In this document: positions 21,849-31,082 of the stretch, in pieces
Position numbering within the stretch: position 1 is the stretch's first letter
Layout of the letters: the number at the start of each line of letters is the position of its first letter
Source of the DNA: Bin87 sp034421995
GTDB taxonomy: Bacteria; Chloroflexota; Dehalococcoidia; Lucifugimonadales; UBA3495
Assembly: GCA_034421995.1 (NCBI GenBank)
Contig: DAOUJY010000057.1
Location: 8,865 to 72,864 of the forward strand
Reading direction: 5' to 3'
DNA: 64,000 nt
Position numbers and translations under genes: made by a program
The notes under the pieces: model-generated
Database searches by the model: none
Told to the model about the DNA's origin: nothing
The model's input: the letters and a program-made list of their open reading frames with translations, nothing else

Positions 21849-24599
21849 TCAGTTTAGCGCATCGCGGACAAGGTTAACCACGCTGTCCAGCGCCGCGCCC
21901 AGGCGCTCCGGCTGGCGTCCGCCGGCCTGGGCCGTTTCGGGACGGCCGCCGCCGCCGCCGCCCATGAGCTTGGCGGCGTCGCGGGCAATGTTGCCGGCGT
22001 GGAGGCCGCGATCCACCAGGTCGGGGGTGAGCATGGTGACGATGATGGGAGAGCCGTCGATAACCGCCCCCAAGGCTACCACCACGCTGTCCAGCTTCTG
22101 CTTGAGGAAGTCGCCCATCTCGCGCATGGCCTCAACGTTATGGGCCGAGGTCACTCCGGACACCAGTTTCACGCCGTCCACGTCCCGGGTGCGGTTGAGC
22201 AGGGATTCGGCCTCGGAGCGCAGGCCGGCCCGCTCCGCGTCGGCCAGGCGGCGGCGCAGCGTTTCGGTGTCGGCCATGTAGGCGTCCAGGCGGGCCTCCA
22301 GCTCGGGAACCGGAGCCTGCAACTTCCGCGAGATTGCCTCCAGGGTGGCCGACTGCTGCACGAAAAGGTCCTCGGCGGCCCGGCCCGTCATGGCCTCGAT
22401 GCGACGCATCCCGCCGCCGATGCTGGACTCGCCCAGCACGACCAGAGTGCCCACCTCGCCGGTGGCGTGGACGTGGGTACCGCCACAAACCTCAAAGCTG
22501 AAGGGGTCTTCGTAGTCCCGCTCATCGGAGTTCGAGCCGCCCATGCGCACCACGCGCACCACGTCGCCGTAGCGGTCGCCGAAGAAGGCCAGCGCGCCAT
22601 CGCGCACGGCGTCAGTATAAGTGGTCTCCTGGGCGGTCACGGCCAGGTTCTCGCGAACCTTGCGGTTGGCCAGGCTCTGCACGGCCAGTTGCTCGTCGTA
22701 GGTCATCGCGCCGACGTGGTTGAAGTCAAAGCGCAGCCGGCCCGTGTCGCACAGGGAACCGGCCTGCCGCACGTGGGGGCCGAGGACAGAGCGCAAGGCG
22801 GCGTGGAGCAGATGCGTGCCGCTGTGGTTGCGCGATGCGTCCAGGCGGCGTTCCGTCTCAACCCGGGCGGCCACGGCCTCGCCCAGCGCGATATCGCCGT
22901 CGGAAACCACGCCACGATGAACAATCAGACCGGCCACAGGGCTCTGGGTGTCGTTAACCTGGACGCGCCCGTTGGGTCCGGCGATGACGCCCCGGTCGCC
23001 CACCTGACCGCCGCCCTCGGCGTAGAAGCAGGTTTCGGCCAGCACGATCTCCACCTGCTGCCCCCGGGTGGCGTGACCCACCGCCTCGCCGTCGCGCAGG
23101 ATGCCCAGGATGCGCGACTCAACGGCGGTCTGCTGGTAGCCGTTGAACGGAGTATGTCCGGCGCCCAGGTTCTCGTAGGCGGTGACAATTTCCATGCCGC
23201 CCGTTACCTGGTGGCCGGCCCGGTCTCTTTCCCGTTTGGCCTCCATCTCGGCGTTGAACCCGTCCATGTCCACGGCCAGGCCGTACTCCCGACGGCCGAT
23301 TTCGTCCACCAGCTCCGGCGGAAAACCGTAGGTGTCGTAGAGTTCAAAAGCCACCGCGCCGTCAATGACACCGACCGAGCGGGATGTTTCCAGCCGCTCT
23401 TCCAGTAGTGGTCCGCCTCTGGCGAGATTGTCCAGAAACTGAGTTTCCTCCAGCCCGACCACGCGGCGGATGAAGTCGCCATTCTCATCGAGGGCCGGGT
23501 AGGCAGCGGCGAACCGTCCGATCACCGCGCCGGCAACGTCGGTCATAAAGGGGCGGTCCAGACCCAACTGCCGGCCGTAGCGGATGGCGCGGCGGATGAT
23601 GCGGCGCAGCACGTAGCCGCGCTCGCTGTTGGAGGGCACCACGCCGTCGCTGATGAGGAACGACGCGGCCCGGGCGTGCTCGGCGACTACGCGGATGGCG
23701 TAGTCGGTATCGGCGCTTTCGCCGTACTCGTAGCCGGTCAGACCGCAAACCGCGTCGATGATGGGCTGGAACAAATCGGTCTCATAGACGTTGGGCTTGC
23801 CCTGCAGCACGGCGGCGGCCCGCTCCAGGCCCATGCCGGTGTCCACGCTGGGCGCCGGCAGCGGCGTGCGGACGCCCTCCAGGTCCTGGTAGAACTGCAT
23901 GAACACCAGGTTCCACAGCTCCACGAATCGCTCGCAGTCGCAGTTGGGGTGGCACCCGCCCGGTTCGGCGGGAATGCCCTCGTCGGCCTCCCGGCGCAGC
24001 ATTGCAGTCAGCTCGTCCGGCGGCATCATCTCGTCGGTCACGGGATGCTGGCCACGGCCCTTTTCGGCCCCGCCGTCGTAGTGCAGCTCGGAACAGGGGC
24101 CGGTGGGGCCCTCCAGGCCGGCCGGCCCCCACCAGTTGTCGCTGTTGCCATAGCGGTAGATGCGTTCCGGCGGCACGCCGATGTCGTTATGCCAGAGGTC
24201 GTAAGCCTCGTCGTCGTCCAGGTGGACGGTTACGTACATTCGCTCCGCTTCCAGCCCGAACACGTTGGTGCAGAGGTCCCAGGCAAAGGCCACGGCGTCC
24301 TTCTTAAAGTAGTCGCCGATGCTGAAGTTCCCCAGCATCTCGAAAAAGGTGAGGTGCTTGTGATCGCCCACCTCGTCAATGTCGGTGGTGCGGAAGGACT
24401 TCTGGCAGCTGGTGAGACGGCGGCGCGGCGGCGTCTGCTCGCCCATGAAGAAAGGCTTGAAGGGCACCATGCCGGCGGAAGTGAACATCAGCGTCGGATC
24501 GCCGGCGGGAATCAGCGACGCGGAGGGCATATAGAGATGCCCCCGTTCCTCAAAGAATTGGCTGAAAGATCTGCGTATGCTGTCGCCGGCGGTGTCCAT
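21849..24599 (-). CDS. alaS: Alanine--tRNA ligase
   Basis: Attaches alanine to tRNA-Ala, 916 aa. The class II core begins RRSFSQFFEERGHLYMPSASLIPAGDPTLMFTSAGMVPFKP; the editing domain has NHSGTHLLHAALR, and CGGTHVHATGEVG its zinc-binding part. The C-Ala domain ends with a glycine-rich GGGGGGRPETAQAGG segment. All domains are present. No T-box or other leader structure is visible in the 84 bases upstream. Confidence 0.97.
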   Translation of the reverse strand: MDTAGDSIRRSFSQFFEERGHLYMPSASLIPAGDPTLMFTSAGMVPFKPFFMGEQTPPRRRLTSCQKSFRTTDIDEVGDHKHLTFFEMLGNFSIGDYFKKDAVAFAWDLCTNVFGLEAERMYVTVHLDDDEAYDLWHNDIGVPPERIYRYGNSDNWWGPAGLEGPTGPCSELHYDGGAEKGRGQHPVTDEMMPPDELTAMLRREADEGIPAEPGGCHPNCDCERFVELWNLVFMQFYQDLEGVRTPLPAPSVDTGMGLERAAAVLQGKPNVYETDLFQPIIDAVCGLTGYEYGESADTDYAIRVVAEHARAASFLISDGVVPSNSERGYVLRRIIRRAIRYGRQLGLDRPFMTDVAGAVIGRFAAAYPALDENGDFIRRVVGLEETQFLDNLARGGPLLEERLETSRSVGVIDGAVAFELYDTYGFPPELVDEIGRREYGLAVDMDGFNAEMEAKRERDRAGHQVTGGMEIVTAYENLGAGHTPFNGYQQTAVESRILGILRDGEAVGHATRGQQVEIVLAETCFYAEGGGQVGDRGVIAGPNGRVQVNDTQSPVAGLIVHRGVVSDGDIALGEAVAARVETERRLDASRNHSGTHLLHAALRSVLGPHVRQAGSLCDTGRLRFDFNHVGAMTYDEQLAVQSLANRKVRENLAVTAQETTYTDAVRDGALAFFGDRYGDVVRVVRMGGSNSDERDYEDPFSFEVCGGTHVHATGEVGTLVVLGESSIGGGMRRIEAMTGRAAEDLFVQQSATLEAISRKLQAPVPELEARLDAYMADTETLRRRLADAERAGLRSEAESLLNRTRDVDGVKLVSGVTSAHNVEAMREMGDFLKQKLDSVVVALGAVIDGSPIIVTMLTPDLVDRGLHAGNIARDAAKLMGGGGGGRPETAQAGGRQPERLGAALDSVVNLVRDALN

Positions 24600-24683
24600 A
24601 GGGGTTACGACTCCCGTGCATAGGATTACGAAACTGCGCGATTGGGGGGCGCAACCGATTGTAGGATAGGCGCGCGGCGAGCG

Positions 24684-25226
24684 TCAACGACTGACGCCGG
24701 CATCCCCACGGAGGAAGTCAATCAACCGGGCGAAGTTGGGGCAGGCGTTGTACACAGTATTGGGGTTGAGTTGATTCAGCAGACCTACGTCGTCCCGGCC
24801 TTTCGAGTACCGTTGCTTTGCACATTCCCTGGTGGCGTTGCGTAGTGCGTTGTCAATGTCCTGGATTGAAACTTCCTCGACGTTCCAGTTCCGAGGCAAC
24901 GCGCTTTCGCGAAATCCAGCGCCGAAATGATTGCGCAGAGCATTCCGGTCAGCAATGAACCACGCTTCCATCTTCCGAACCATGAAGAAGGCGCGGTTGG
25001 CTGCGCCGATTTGGGACGCCACACGCTGGGCTAACTGCGGCAGATCTTCACCTTCGCTGTCTATGAGCAGTAACCCGTTCCTACCCTCATCATTGACACA
25101 TTCCTGAATAGCATTGTCGCCTGATCCGCAGGGTTGAATTTTGAGGTCGATTGGGCCGGTGGCGCGCCGGATGAATTGCGCCATTGGCGGGCGAAGATGA
25201 TTGCCGCCTTCCAGGTACAGTATCAC
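24684..25226 (-). CDS. DUF4276 family protein (TOPRIM-like), partner of an AAA ATPase
   Basis: 180 aa, GTG start. The N-terminal ILYLEGGN and the later LLLIDSEGED give the acidic residues of a TOPRIM-like fold, and FFMVRKMEAWFIADRNAL plus YSKGRDDVGLLNQLNP match the DUF4276 family pattern. It starts four bases after the stop of the ATPase, so they form one operon. Similar ATPase plus TOPRIM pairs act in phage defence (OLD-like, PARIS-type), so this protein may be the effector. That role is inferred from context only. Confidence 0.75.
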   Translation of the reverse strand: MILYLEGGNHLRPPMAQFIRRATGPIDLKIQPCGSGDNAIQECVNDEGRNGLLLIDSEGEDLPQLAQRVASQIGAANRAFFMVRKMEAWFIADRNALRNHFGAGFRESALPRNWNVEEVSIQDIDNALRNATRECAKQRYSKGRDDVGLLNQLNPNTVYNACPNFARLIDFLRGDAGVSR

Positions 25227-25230
25227 TGAA

Positions 25231-26466
25231 TTACCACCTCACCCCACCAAGTGCGCCGCTCATCCACATTTCGCTCAATCCATACACTACCAGTTCCTTG
25301 CCCGTCTGCTGGTAGATGTCCTGCCACTCGCGCAGTTCCTTATACGACGGCCGGTGAAAACGGGTGCCTTCCGCGGCGTCTCGCTCGCACACTACTACGA
25401 ACTCTGCTTTTGGTTCCGGTGGGAGCAGACTGACCAACTCGGGTGAATGAGTAGTGACGATAATCTGGGTCCGCTCAGCGGCTTTGCGCAGCAGTTCCGC
25501 TATGAGGCCGAGGGAATCGGGGTGCATGGCGATTTCCGGCTCCTCGATGCAGATCAGCGGCGGCGGCTCCGGATGGCACAGGATGGCCAGCAGGGCGATG
25601 AAACGGATGGTGCCGTCGGACAGGCGAGTGGCTGGGATGGGACGGGACAAACCAGTTTCCCTTGCTGTTAGCCGAATCATGCTGTCGAACACTGGCGTGT
25701 GTAGGCTTTGGTAAGTCTCGTAAAACCTTCCCAAGCAGGAGTCCAAGGTTGGCCCAAGCCCTTGGTTCTCCCGCAGGTCGTTTACCACCAGAGAGAGGTT
25801 GCTGAAGTCCTCTTCCAGAAAGCTGGAGTCCCCGTCGGTACGCTGAGGGCTGCGGGTCGGGCTGTGACGGCCGACCGTCCAGCTTCGGTAAAACCTGATA
25901 GCGGCCAACAGTCGGGCAACATCGTCAGCTATAGGGTAGTGAAGTCGATCTCTTATCTCACCCAACACGGACGTACCAAGACTGGCGAAATCCGCAGTAG
26001 AAACGGTGTCACCGGTCTCGGTAGGGTCAAACAGCCCGCCGTTGGAAATTGTTGCATCCCTATAGCCCCTCTTGACAACCGCGGGCAAACTTTCAGGAAA
26101 TCCCAGCAAAGCAAGGTTTTCCGACGTTACATCATAGTGTCCGGTGTTTCTAACGACAGTCAGACCCAATCGGTATTCGAGAAACGCCGGCAGATTGCCA
26201 GTATCAAGCACCGCACAAATCTCTGGCGCGCTCAGCACTGCCTCCGAGGTTTGCTGATCACCATTCCAAACCCAGTCGCTGATAGGCCCGCTGCGCCGAA
26301 AATATGCGGGTAGATCCCCGGGTACGGCTTGCAACAGCGCGACCGCGTCAATCAAGTTCGACTTGCCGGACCCGTTGGCGCCAATCAGCACGTTCAAAGG
26401 CTGCAGGTCCAGCTTGGTGTCCTTGAACGAGAGGATGTTCTTGAGGTGCAGCGATTTGATCAGCAT
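25231..26466 (-). CDS. AAA family ATPase (OLD/RecF-like, AAA_21)
   Basis: SMC-like ATPase of 411 aa. Walker A VLIGANGSGKSNLIDAV (about 26-42), signature RLSDGTIRFIALLA (about 282-295), Walker B PLICIEEPEIAMHP, and the switch His in IVTTHSPELVSLL. No long coiled-coil insert is seen. First gene of a two-gene unit with DUF4276, resembling sensor ATPases of two-component defence modules. ATG at 26466. Confidence 0.88.
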   Translation of the reverse strand: MLIKSLHLKNILSFKDTKLDLQPLNVLIGANGSGKSNLIDAVALLQAVPGDLPAYFRRSGPISDWVWNGDQQTSEAVLSAPEICAVLDTGNLPAFLEYRLGLTVVRNTGHYDVTSENLALLGFPESLPAVVKRGYRDATISNGGLFDPTETGDTVSTADFASLGTSVLGEIRDRLHYPIADDVARLLAAIRFYRSWTVGRHSPTRSPQRTDGDSSFLEEDFSNLSLVVNDLRENQGLGPTLDSCLGRFYETYQSLHTPVFDSMIRLTARETGLSRPIPATRLSDGTIRFIALLAILCHPEPPPLICIEEPEIAMHPDSLGLIAELLRKAAERTQIIVTTHSPELVSLLPPEPKAEFVVVCERDAAEGTRFHRPSYKELREWQDIYQQTGKELVVYGLSEMWMSGALGGVRW

Positions 26467-26570
26467 GGCAACCCCCTACCGGGTAGGCGCCGGCCCTTCC
26501 GTTAAGAATAGGCCGGCGCGCCCATAGCGCTGACGGCCTGCATATCCCCACTATGTTACCATAGGCCCAA

Positions 26571-27497
26571 ATGCAGACTGCTCCCGCACACCCCGGCCCT
26601 TTCCGATCCATCACGGCCAAGGTTCCGCATTATCTCAACGCCATCAACGTGTCGGAATCGTTGTTCGCGATGCCCTTCGGCTACATCGGGATGGTGCTGG
26701 CGTCCCACTACTCCGGCGGCAGCGGGTGGCCCGGCTGGCACGTTTTCATCTGGATCACGCTAGCCTTCCTGGGCGTCCGCACGCTGGGGATGTCAGCCAA
26801 CCGCATCATCAACGCCAGAGAGGACGCGCAGAACCCGCGCACGGCCGGCCGGCACATACCCGCCGGCATCCTGAAACCGCTGGAGGTCGGCGGCATGGCG
26901 ACGGTGGGCGCGGCCATCTTTTTCGTCGCCGCCTGGCAGCTGAACCCGCTGGCGCTGATGCTGGCGCCGGTGGCGGCGGCTTACGTGGTGCTCTACTCCT
27001 TCGCCAAGTATTACACCTGGCTGTGCAGCCTGATGCTGGGGCTGGCCCTGTCCATCGCGCCGTCGGGAGCCTGGATCGGCGTGACCGGCCAGCTGATCTG
27101 GCAGCCGGCGCTGCTGACCTTCGCCGTGGCCATGTGGGCCGGCGGCTTCGAGACCATTTACGGCAGCCTGGACTACGATTTCGACCGGGCCAACCGCATC
27201 AACTCCATCGCTTCCCGGTTCGGCGTCCGCAACGCCATCCGCACCACGCGGGTCCTGCACAGCCTGGCCGCCGCCGCGCTGCTGGCCCTGGGAATCTGGA
27301 TGGGCCTCAACGTCTTCTACTTCATGGGCTGGGCCGTGGCCGTGGTCCTGCTGGTATATGAGAACAACCTGGTCAAAGGGGGCGAGCCGGCCAAGGTGGG
27401 CAAAGCTTTCGCCTTCAACAAGTACATCTCCACGCAACTGCTGGCCTTCACCATACTGGCCGTGGCGCTCCCCTTCGAGGGCTTCCTGCCGTGGTAG
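26571..27497 (+). CDS. UbiA family prenyltransferase (MqnP/menaquinone type)
   Basis: Integral membrane aromatic prenyltransferase, 308 aa, about eight helices. First Asp motif NRIINAREDAQNPRTAGRHIPAG and second motif YGSLDYDFDRANRINSIASRFG bind the Mg-prenyl diphosphate. The NRxxDxxxDxxNPRT pattern with E in the second position and the RTxGR pattern fit MqnP-like enzymes. Together with ubiX and menG at the left of the window it supports futalosine-type menaquinone synthesis in this organism. Confidence 0.88.
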   Translation: MQTAPAHPGPFRSITAKVPHYLNAINVSESLFAMPFGYIGMVLASHYSGGSGWPGWHVFIWITLAFLGVRTLGMSANRIINAREDAQNPRTAGRHIPAGILKPLEVGGMATVGAAIFFVAAWQLNPLALMLAPVAAAYVVLYSFAKYYTWLCSLMLGLALSIAPSGAWIGVTGQLIWQPALLTFAVAMWAGGFETIYGSLDYDFDRANRINSIASRFGVRNAIRTTRVLHSLAAAALLALGIWMGLNVFYFMGWAVAVVLLVYENNLVKGGEPAKVGKAFAFNKYISTQLLAFTILAVALPFEGFLPW

Positions 27498-27617
27498 GCG
27501 GTGGTTAGAATCAGGGTGTTCAGTCTGGAAGGCGTGCGACCACCGGGAGGTTGCTTCTGACGACGTGACATACTGAATACGTCCAACTCCCTGAGCGCCA
27601 TTCAACCGGAGGCAACT

Positions 27618-27935
27618 ATGAGCGAGTCCATACCGTTCCATGAAAAATTGCATACGCTCACCACAGAAGAGTTCAAAGAGCAATGCCTGGCGATTATCGC
27701 CGCCGTCTGCGAACAGGACGGAAAGGCAATCATCTTTGATGGTGATAAACCCGTCGTGCAGATAACGCGGTATCAGGAAGTACAAGACCCTCTGCGCGGT
27801 TCTCTCAAAGGCCGTGCGCAAATCCACGGCGACATCGTATCTCCGCTGCCGCCGGAATGGTACACCTTATGCACCGACCAAGATGAGGAATGGTACGCTC
27901 CATATACCGGCCAAGATGAGGAGCAACCTGCTTGA
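27618..27935 (+). CDS. Type II antitoxin (Phd/YefM-like), 105 aa
   Basis: LTTEEFKEQCLAIIAAVCEQDGKAIIFDGDKPVVQITRY matches the DNA-binding part of Phd/YefM antitoxins that accompany PIN toxins. GGAGG lies before the ATG. The tail contains a 33-bp tandem duplication (27859-27924) giving WYTLCTDQDEE then WYAPYTGQDEE. It overlaps the toxin gene by four bases. Confidence 0.8.
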   Translation: MSESIPFHEKLHTLTTEEFKEQCLAIIAAVCEQDGKAIIFDGDKPVVQITRYQEVQDPLRGSLKGRAQIHGDIVSPLPPEWYTLCTDQDEEWYAPYTGQDEEQPA

Positions 27936-28330
27936 TACTGCCGGATACGCATACCCTGATCTGGTACACGACCCTAAATCCTCGGCTCGGGCCACTGGCC
28001 GACCGCCGCATCCGGGAAGCAATCGCGGATGGCGACATCGCTTTCTCGGCTATATCCATTTGGGAAGTAGCCCTGCTGTTGTCAAAGAGGCGACTCACGC
28101 TTGGCGTAACCGCCATGCAGTGGCGTCAAAACCTAATCGAGGCAGGGCTGATCGAAATCCCGGTTGACGGCGCAATCGCCGCCCCCTCCGTTGCCTTGCC
28201 TGATTTCCACGACGACCCTGCCGACCGCATCATCATCGCCACCGCCCTGGAAGGCCACCAGCTAATCACCGACGACCGTAACATCCTGGACTGGACCGGC
28301 CAACTTGACCGGTTCCCCGCCCGCCGGTGA
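27932..28330 (+). CDS. PIN domain toxin (VapC-type)
   Basis: 132 aa; TTG start overlapping the antitoxin stop (TTGA). ILPDTHTLIWY (first Asp), ISIWEVALLLSKRRLTL (Glu), and FHDDPADRIIIATALEGHQLITDDRNI (last Asp residues) are the complete PIN site of the COG3744 branch. Confidence 0.92.
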   Translation: MILPDTHTLIWYTTLNPRLGPLADRRIREAIADGDIAFSAISIWEVALLLSKRRLTLGVTAMQWRQNLIEAGLIEIPVDGAIAAPSVALPDFHDDPADRIIIATALEGHQLITDDRNILDWTGQLDRFPARR

Positions 28331-28411
28331 ACAGAGTGAACTGTAATACACAATACACGAATCCATACTGGCAACCTCGTATCCCCGGTTCAATCCCTTG
28401 AAGGTTATTTT

Positions 28412-29215
28412 TTGGCCGGCGGCGTCTCCATCATTCAAGCAACATTCGCGCATTCATATTTTGTGGACCCAAACGCTGTACGGGCGAGAACACCCTACTA
28501 TCCAGAGCGCGCCAGGCGTAGCCGGGAGCACTATCCCGGTCTCGATAAAGGAAATACAACCACTTGGCCGGGCGACGGACGGGAAATCCGTCTGGACGAC
28601 AATCAATACGCTCAGTCGGCATGGGAGCGCTACACGGGTCATCGTCTTGCGCGTGGTTCTGGCTACGGACTGCGCCACATATGGGCGAATACACATAACC
28701 CAGATGCTTTCACGGCCGGCTGGAATTTCTGTTATATGCCGTTCTGGGCTGGGATGCTAACCGAGGACCAGCACCCGCACCCAGAGTTACAGACTGCTAT
28801 TCGCCAAGCTTCTTGGGAACTCTACTTTCGAGATGACCCTGTCTGCCCGCCGCCCGAGTTCGTTGAGAATCCGGGGCTAGATTTGCGTGCAATCCTAGGT
28901 CAACAACCGTTGCTAATTCTGACTCGTGAAACTCTGGCCATGTCCACGGAGCCGCGTCAGCGAATGTCCAACATAAAAAGCGGTGGAGAATTCATCGAGC
29001 GTGTGAAAGAAATCAGATCAGAAACCCATCAAAGTTGGTCCAACATTTGCAAATCTGTCAGGGCGCTCCAGGATAAAGAGCACGAGCCGTTCGGAACGCG
29101 CAATGTTGAAAATAGCGCAAAATCCTGCGTCCGCAAAATTATGCGCGAAACAGGATTGGCCGTCGAGCAACTTGAAGCATTGCTGGGAGAGCACGGCTTC
29201 TGCCAATCCCGTTGA
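28412..29215 (+). CDS. Hypothetical protein, 267 aa, possibly acquired
   Basis: Not recognised. The reading frame is long and without a better alternative; the best start is TTG at 28412 (no good ribosome binding site). A conserved-looking middle, GSGYGLRHIWANTHNPDAFTAGWNFCYMPFWAGML, is rich in aromatic residues and His; the C-terminal third is helical and charged. A/T content is higher than in its neighbours, which with the adjoining toxin pair suggests an accessory region. No membrane segments. Confidence 0.5.
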   Translation: MAGGVSIIQATFAHSYFVDPNAVRARTPYYPERARRSREHYPGLDKGNTTTWPGDGREIRLDDNQYAQSAWERYTGHRLARGSGYGLRHIWANTHNPDAFTAGWNFCYMPFWAGMLTEDQHPHPELQTAIRQASWELYFRDDPVCPPPEFVENPGLDLRAILGQQPLLILTRETLAMSTEPRQRMSNIKSGGEFIERVKEIRSETHQSWSNICKSVRALQDKEHEPFGTRNVENSAKSCVRKIMRETGLAVEQLEALLGEHGFCQSR

Positions 29216-29376
29216 CGCTCCCAACCTCCCGCCATACAATTAACCCAGCAAATCCAAATACCCAAAGGCCGTGAAGGGGATTAGTAAGCGTCCAGCGAGG
29301 CCCAGAGAGCCGGAGTAGCTGCGAACCGGCGCCAGGCGCAGACGCCGAATGGACCCCGGAGCCGCCCGCCGAAAGA

Positions 29377-29406
29377 CCGTCACCCCGTACTTGATACGGG
29401 GTCAAG
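29377..29406. repeat. Repeat inserted within the T-box leader
   Basis: CCGTCACCCCGTACTTGATA with CCCCGTA..TACGGGG arms, the same palindrome seen at 8210-8225 and 13190-13203. It lies between the Stem I half and the antiterminator half of the T-box. Confidence 0.8.
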
Positions 29407-29482
29407 TAGGCCGGGCCGCGTGGGCTGCGTTAATCGCCCATCGAACACCGTATGCAGGGTGGCATTGCGGCCGTTTAGTCAG

Positions 29483-29510
29483 GCTCGTCCCGCCGGGGAC
29501 GGGCTTTTTC
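29483..29510 (+). terminator. T-box-controlled terminator
   Basis: CTCGTCCC, short loop, GGGGACGGGC then TTTTTC. It follows the T-box core directly, as expected for transcriptional control. Confidence 0.88.
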
Positions 29511-29541
29511 TTTGGCCCGCCCTCGCCGCCCCCAGACAACA

Positions 29542-31032
29542 ATGGACTGGAACATCGTGACTACCTACTACCCTACACTGGAACAAGTCCGCGTCATGGC
29601 CGGCCAGGGCAACCTGTGTCCGGTGTATCGCTCCATCAACGCCGACCTGGAAACCCCCGTTTCGGCCTATCTCAAGGTCGCCCGACCTCCTTACTCTTTT
29701 CTGCTGGAATCGGTGGCCGGCGGCGAGCGCATCGGCCGCTACAGCTTCATCGGCACCGAACCCTACGACGTCTTCAGCACCGGCGCCGATCAGCCCTCCG
29801 GCCAGGTTGACCCCCTGACCCTGGTGCAGCGGGAGATGGACTCCTACCAGCTAGTTCCAGTGGAGGGCCTGCCCCCCTTCCACGGCGGCGGCGTGGGTTA
29901 TGTGGCCTACGACGCGGTGCATTACTTCGAGCCTCGCGTGCCCATGCCCGATGCCGACCCCCAGGGCCTGCCCGAGTCGGTGTTCATGTTCACCGACACC
30001 CTGCTGGTGTTCGACCACCTGCGCCACGACATCAAGGTGGTCAGCCACGCCCGGCTGGACGACGGCGATGTTGACGCCGCCTACGCGGCCGCCGTCGCCA
30101 AGATCGAGCGCATGGTGGACCGCTTGTCCCGCCCTCTGGAAATCCCGCCGGAGCTGCTGGCAACACCATCGCTCCCCGTCGGCGGCGATACTCAGTCCAA
30201 CTTCACCGTACCCGAATACGAGGCGGTGATAGAGAAGTGCATCGAGTACATCTACGCCGGCGACGTTATCCAGGTGGTCAACTCCCAGCGTTTCAGTAGA
30301 AAGACCGACGCTCACCCCTTCCAGGTGTACCGCGCCCTGCGCAGCGGCAACCCGTCGCCCTATATGTACTACCTGGACCTCAACGGGTTCCAGATTGTCG
30401 GCGCGGCCATAGAGACCGTGGCCACCGTTCACGACGGCCCGTCCGGAGTCAAAACTGTGGCGACCCACCCCATCGCCGGCACCCGCCCCCGCGGCCGGAC
30501 GCCGGCCGAGGACATCGCCCTGGAAGAGGAACTGAAGGGCAGCGAAAAACAGCAGGCCGAGCACATCATGCTATTGGACCTGGGCCGCAACGACATCGGG
30601 CGGGTCAGCGTTCCCGGCACCGTCCACGTCACCCAGTTCATGGACGTGGAGCGTTTCTCCCACGTCATGCACCTGGTATCCCACGTTGAGGGCCAACTGC
30701 GGCCCGATATGACCACCTACGACGCCCTGCGCGCCTGCTTCCCCGCCGGCACCGTGTCCGGCGCGCCCAAGATCCGCGCCATGGAGATCATCGCCGAGGT
30801 GGAGCAGGAACGGCGCGGCCCCTACGGCGGCGCGGTGGCCTACTTCAGCTACAACGGCAACATGGACACCGCCTTGGTCCTGCGCACCGGTATCTTCAAA
30901 GACGGCGTCATGTACGTCCAGGCCGGCGGCGGCGTGGTCGCCGACAGCGTCGCCGAGGACGAGTATATGGAAACCCGCCACAAGTCCGGCGCCATGATGC
31001 GCGCCATCGACACCGCCGAGGGCATCGCCTGA
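29542..31032 (+). CDS. trpE: Anthranilate synthase component I
   Basis: Chorismate to anthranilate, first step of tryptophan synthesis; works with TrpG. 496 aa. The N-terminal domain has SFLLESVAGGERIGRYSFIG; the catalytic core has NPSPYMYYLDL, PIAGTRPRGRT, EEELKGSEKQQAEHIMLLDLGRNDIGRV, and the end GGAVAYFSYNGNMDTALVLRTG. ATG at 29542 is preferred to the one at 29512, which overlaps the T-box terminator run. Its glutaminase partner lies 1.3 kb downstream, after two inserted genes. Confidence 0.95.
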   Translation: MDWNIVTTYYPTLEQVRVMAGQGNLCPVYRSINADLETPVSAYLKVARPPYSFLLESVAGGERIGRYSFIGTEPYDVFSTGADQPSGQVDPLTLVQREMDSYQLVPVEGLPPFHGGGVGYVAYDAVHYFEPRVPMPDADPQGLPESVFMFTDTLLVFDHLRHDIKVVSHARLDDGDVDAAYAAAVAKIERMVDRLSRPLEIPPELLATPSLPVGGDTQSNFTVPEYEAVIEKCIEYIYAGDVIQVVNSQRFSRKTDAHPFQVYRALRSGNPSPYMYYLDLNGFQIVGAAIETVATVHDGPSGVKTVATHPIAGTRPRGRTPAEDIALEEELKGSEKQQAEHIMLLDLGRNDIGRVSVPGTVHVTQFMDVERFSHVMHLVSHVEGQLRPDMTTYDALRACFPAGTVSGAPKIRAMEIIAEVEQERRGPYGGAVAYFSYNGNMDTALVLRTGIFKDGVMYVQAGGGVVADSVAEDEYMETRHKSGAMMRAIDTAEGIA

Positions 31033-31082
31033 TTGCATTCGCGCTCGCTTGACGGTACATTGGCCGAAAATCACATGGGTTC

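Larger units (their letters stand above)
29265..29510 (+). promoter_or_regulatory. T-box riboswitch, tryptophan-specific, upstream of trpE
   Basis: Classical T-box order: AGTA at 29283, AGAGAG at 29304 with GCCGG, Stem I 3' side GACGCCGAATGGACC with specifier TGG (Trp codon) at 29350-29352, and the antiterminator core GCAGGGTGGCATTGCGGCC at 29455-29473. The TGGC in that core pairs with GCCA, i.e. discriminator G as in tRNA-Trp. Uncharged tRNA-Trp would let transcription pass the terminator at 29483 and express trpE. Confidence 0.88.

Noticed and set aside
21999..23408. 469-aa plus-strand open frame
   Set aside because: Shadow of alaS.
24600..24683. T-box or other leader before alaS
   Set aside because: The gap is too short and has no AGTA, GGTGG or terminator-like features.
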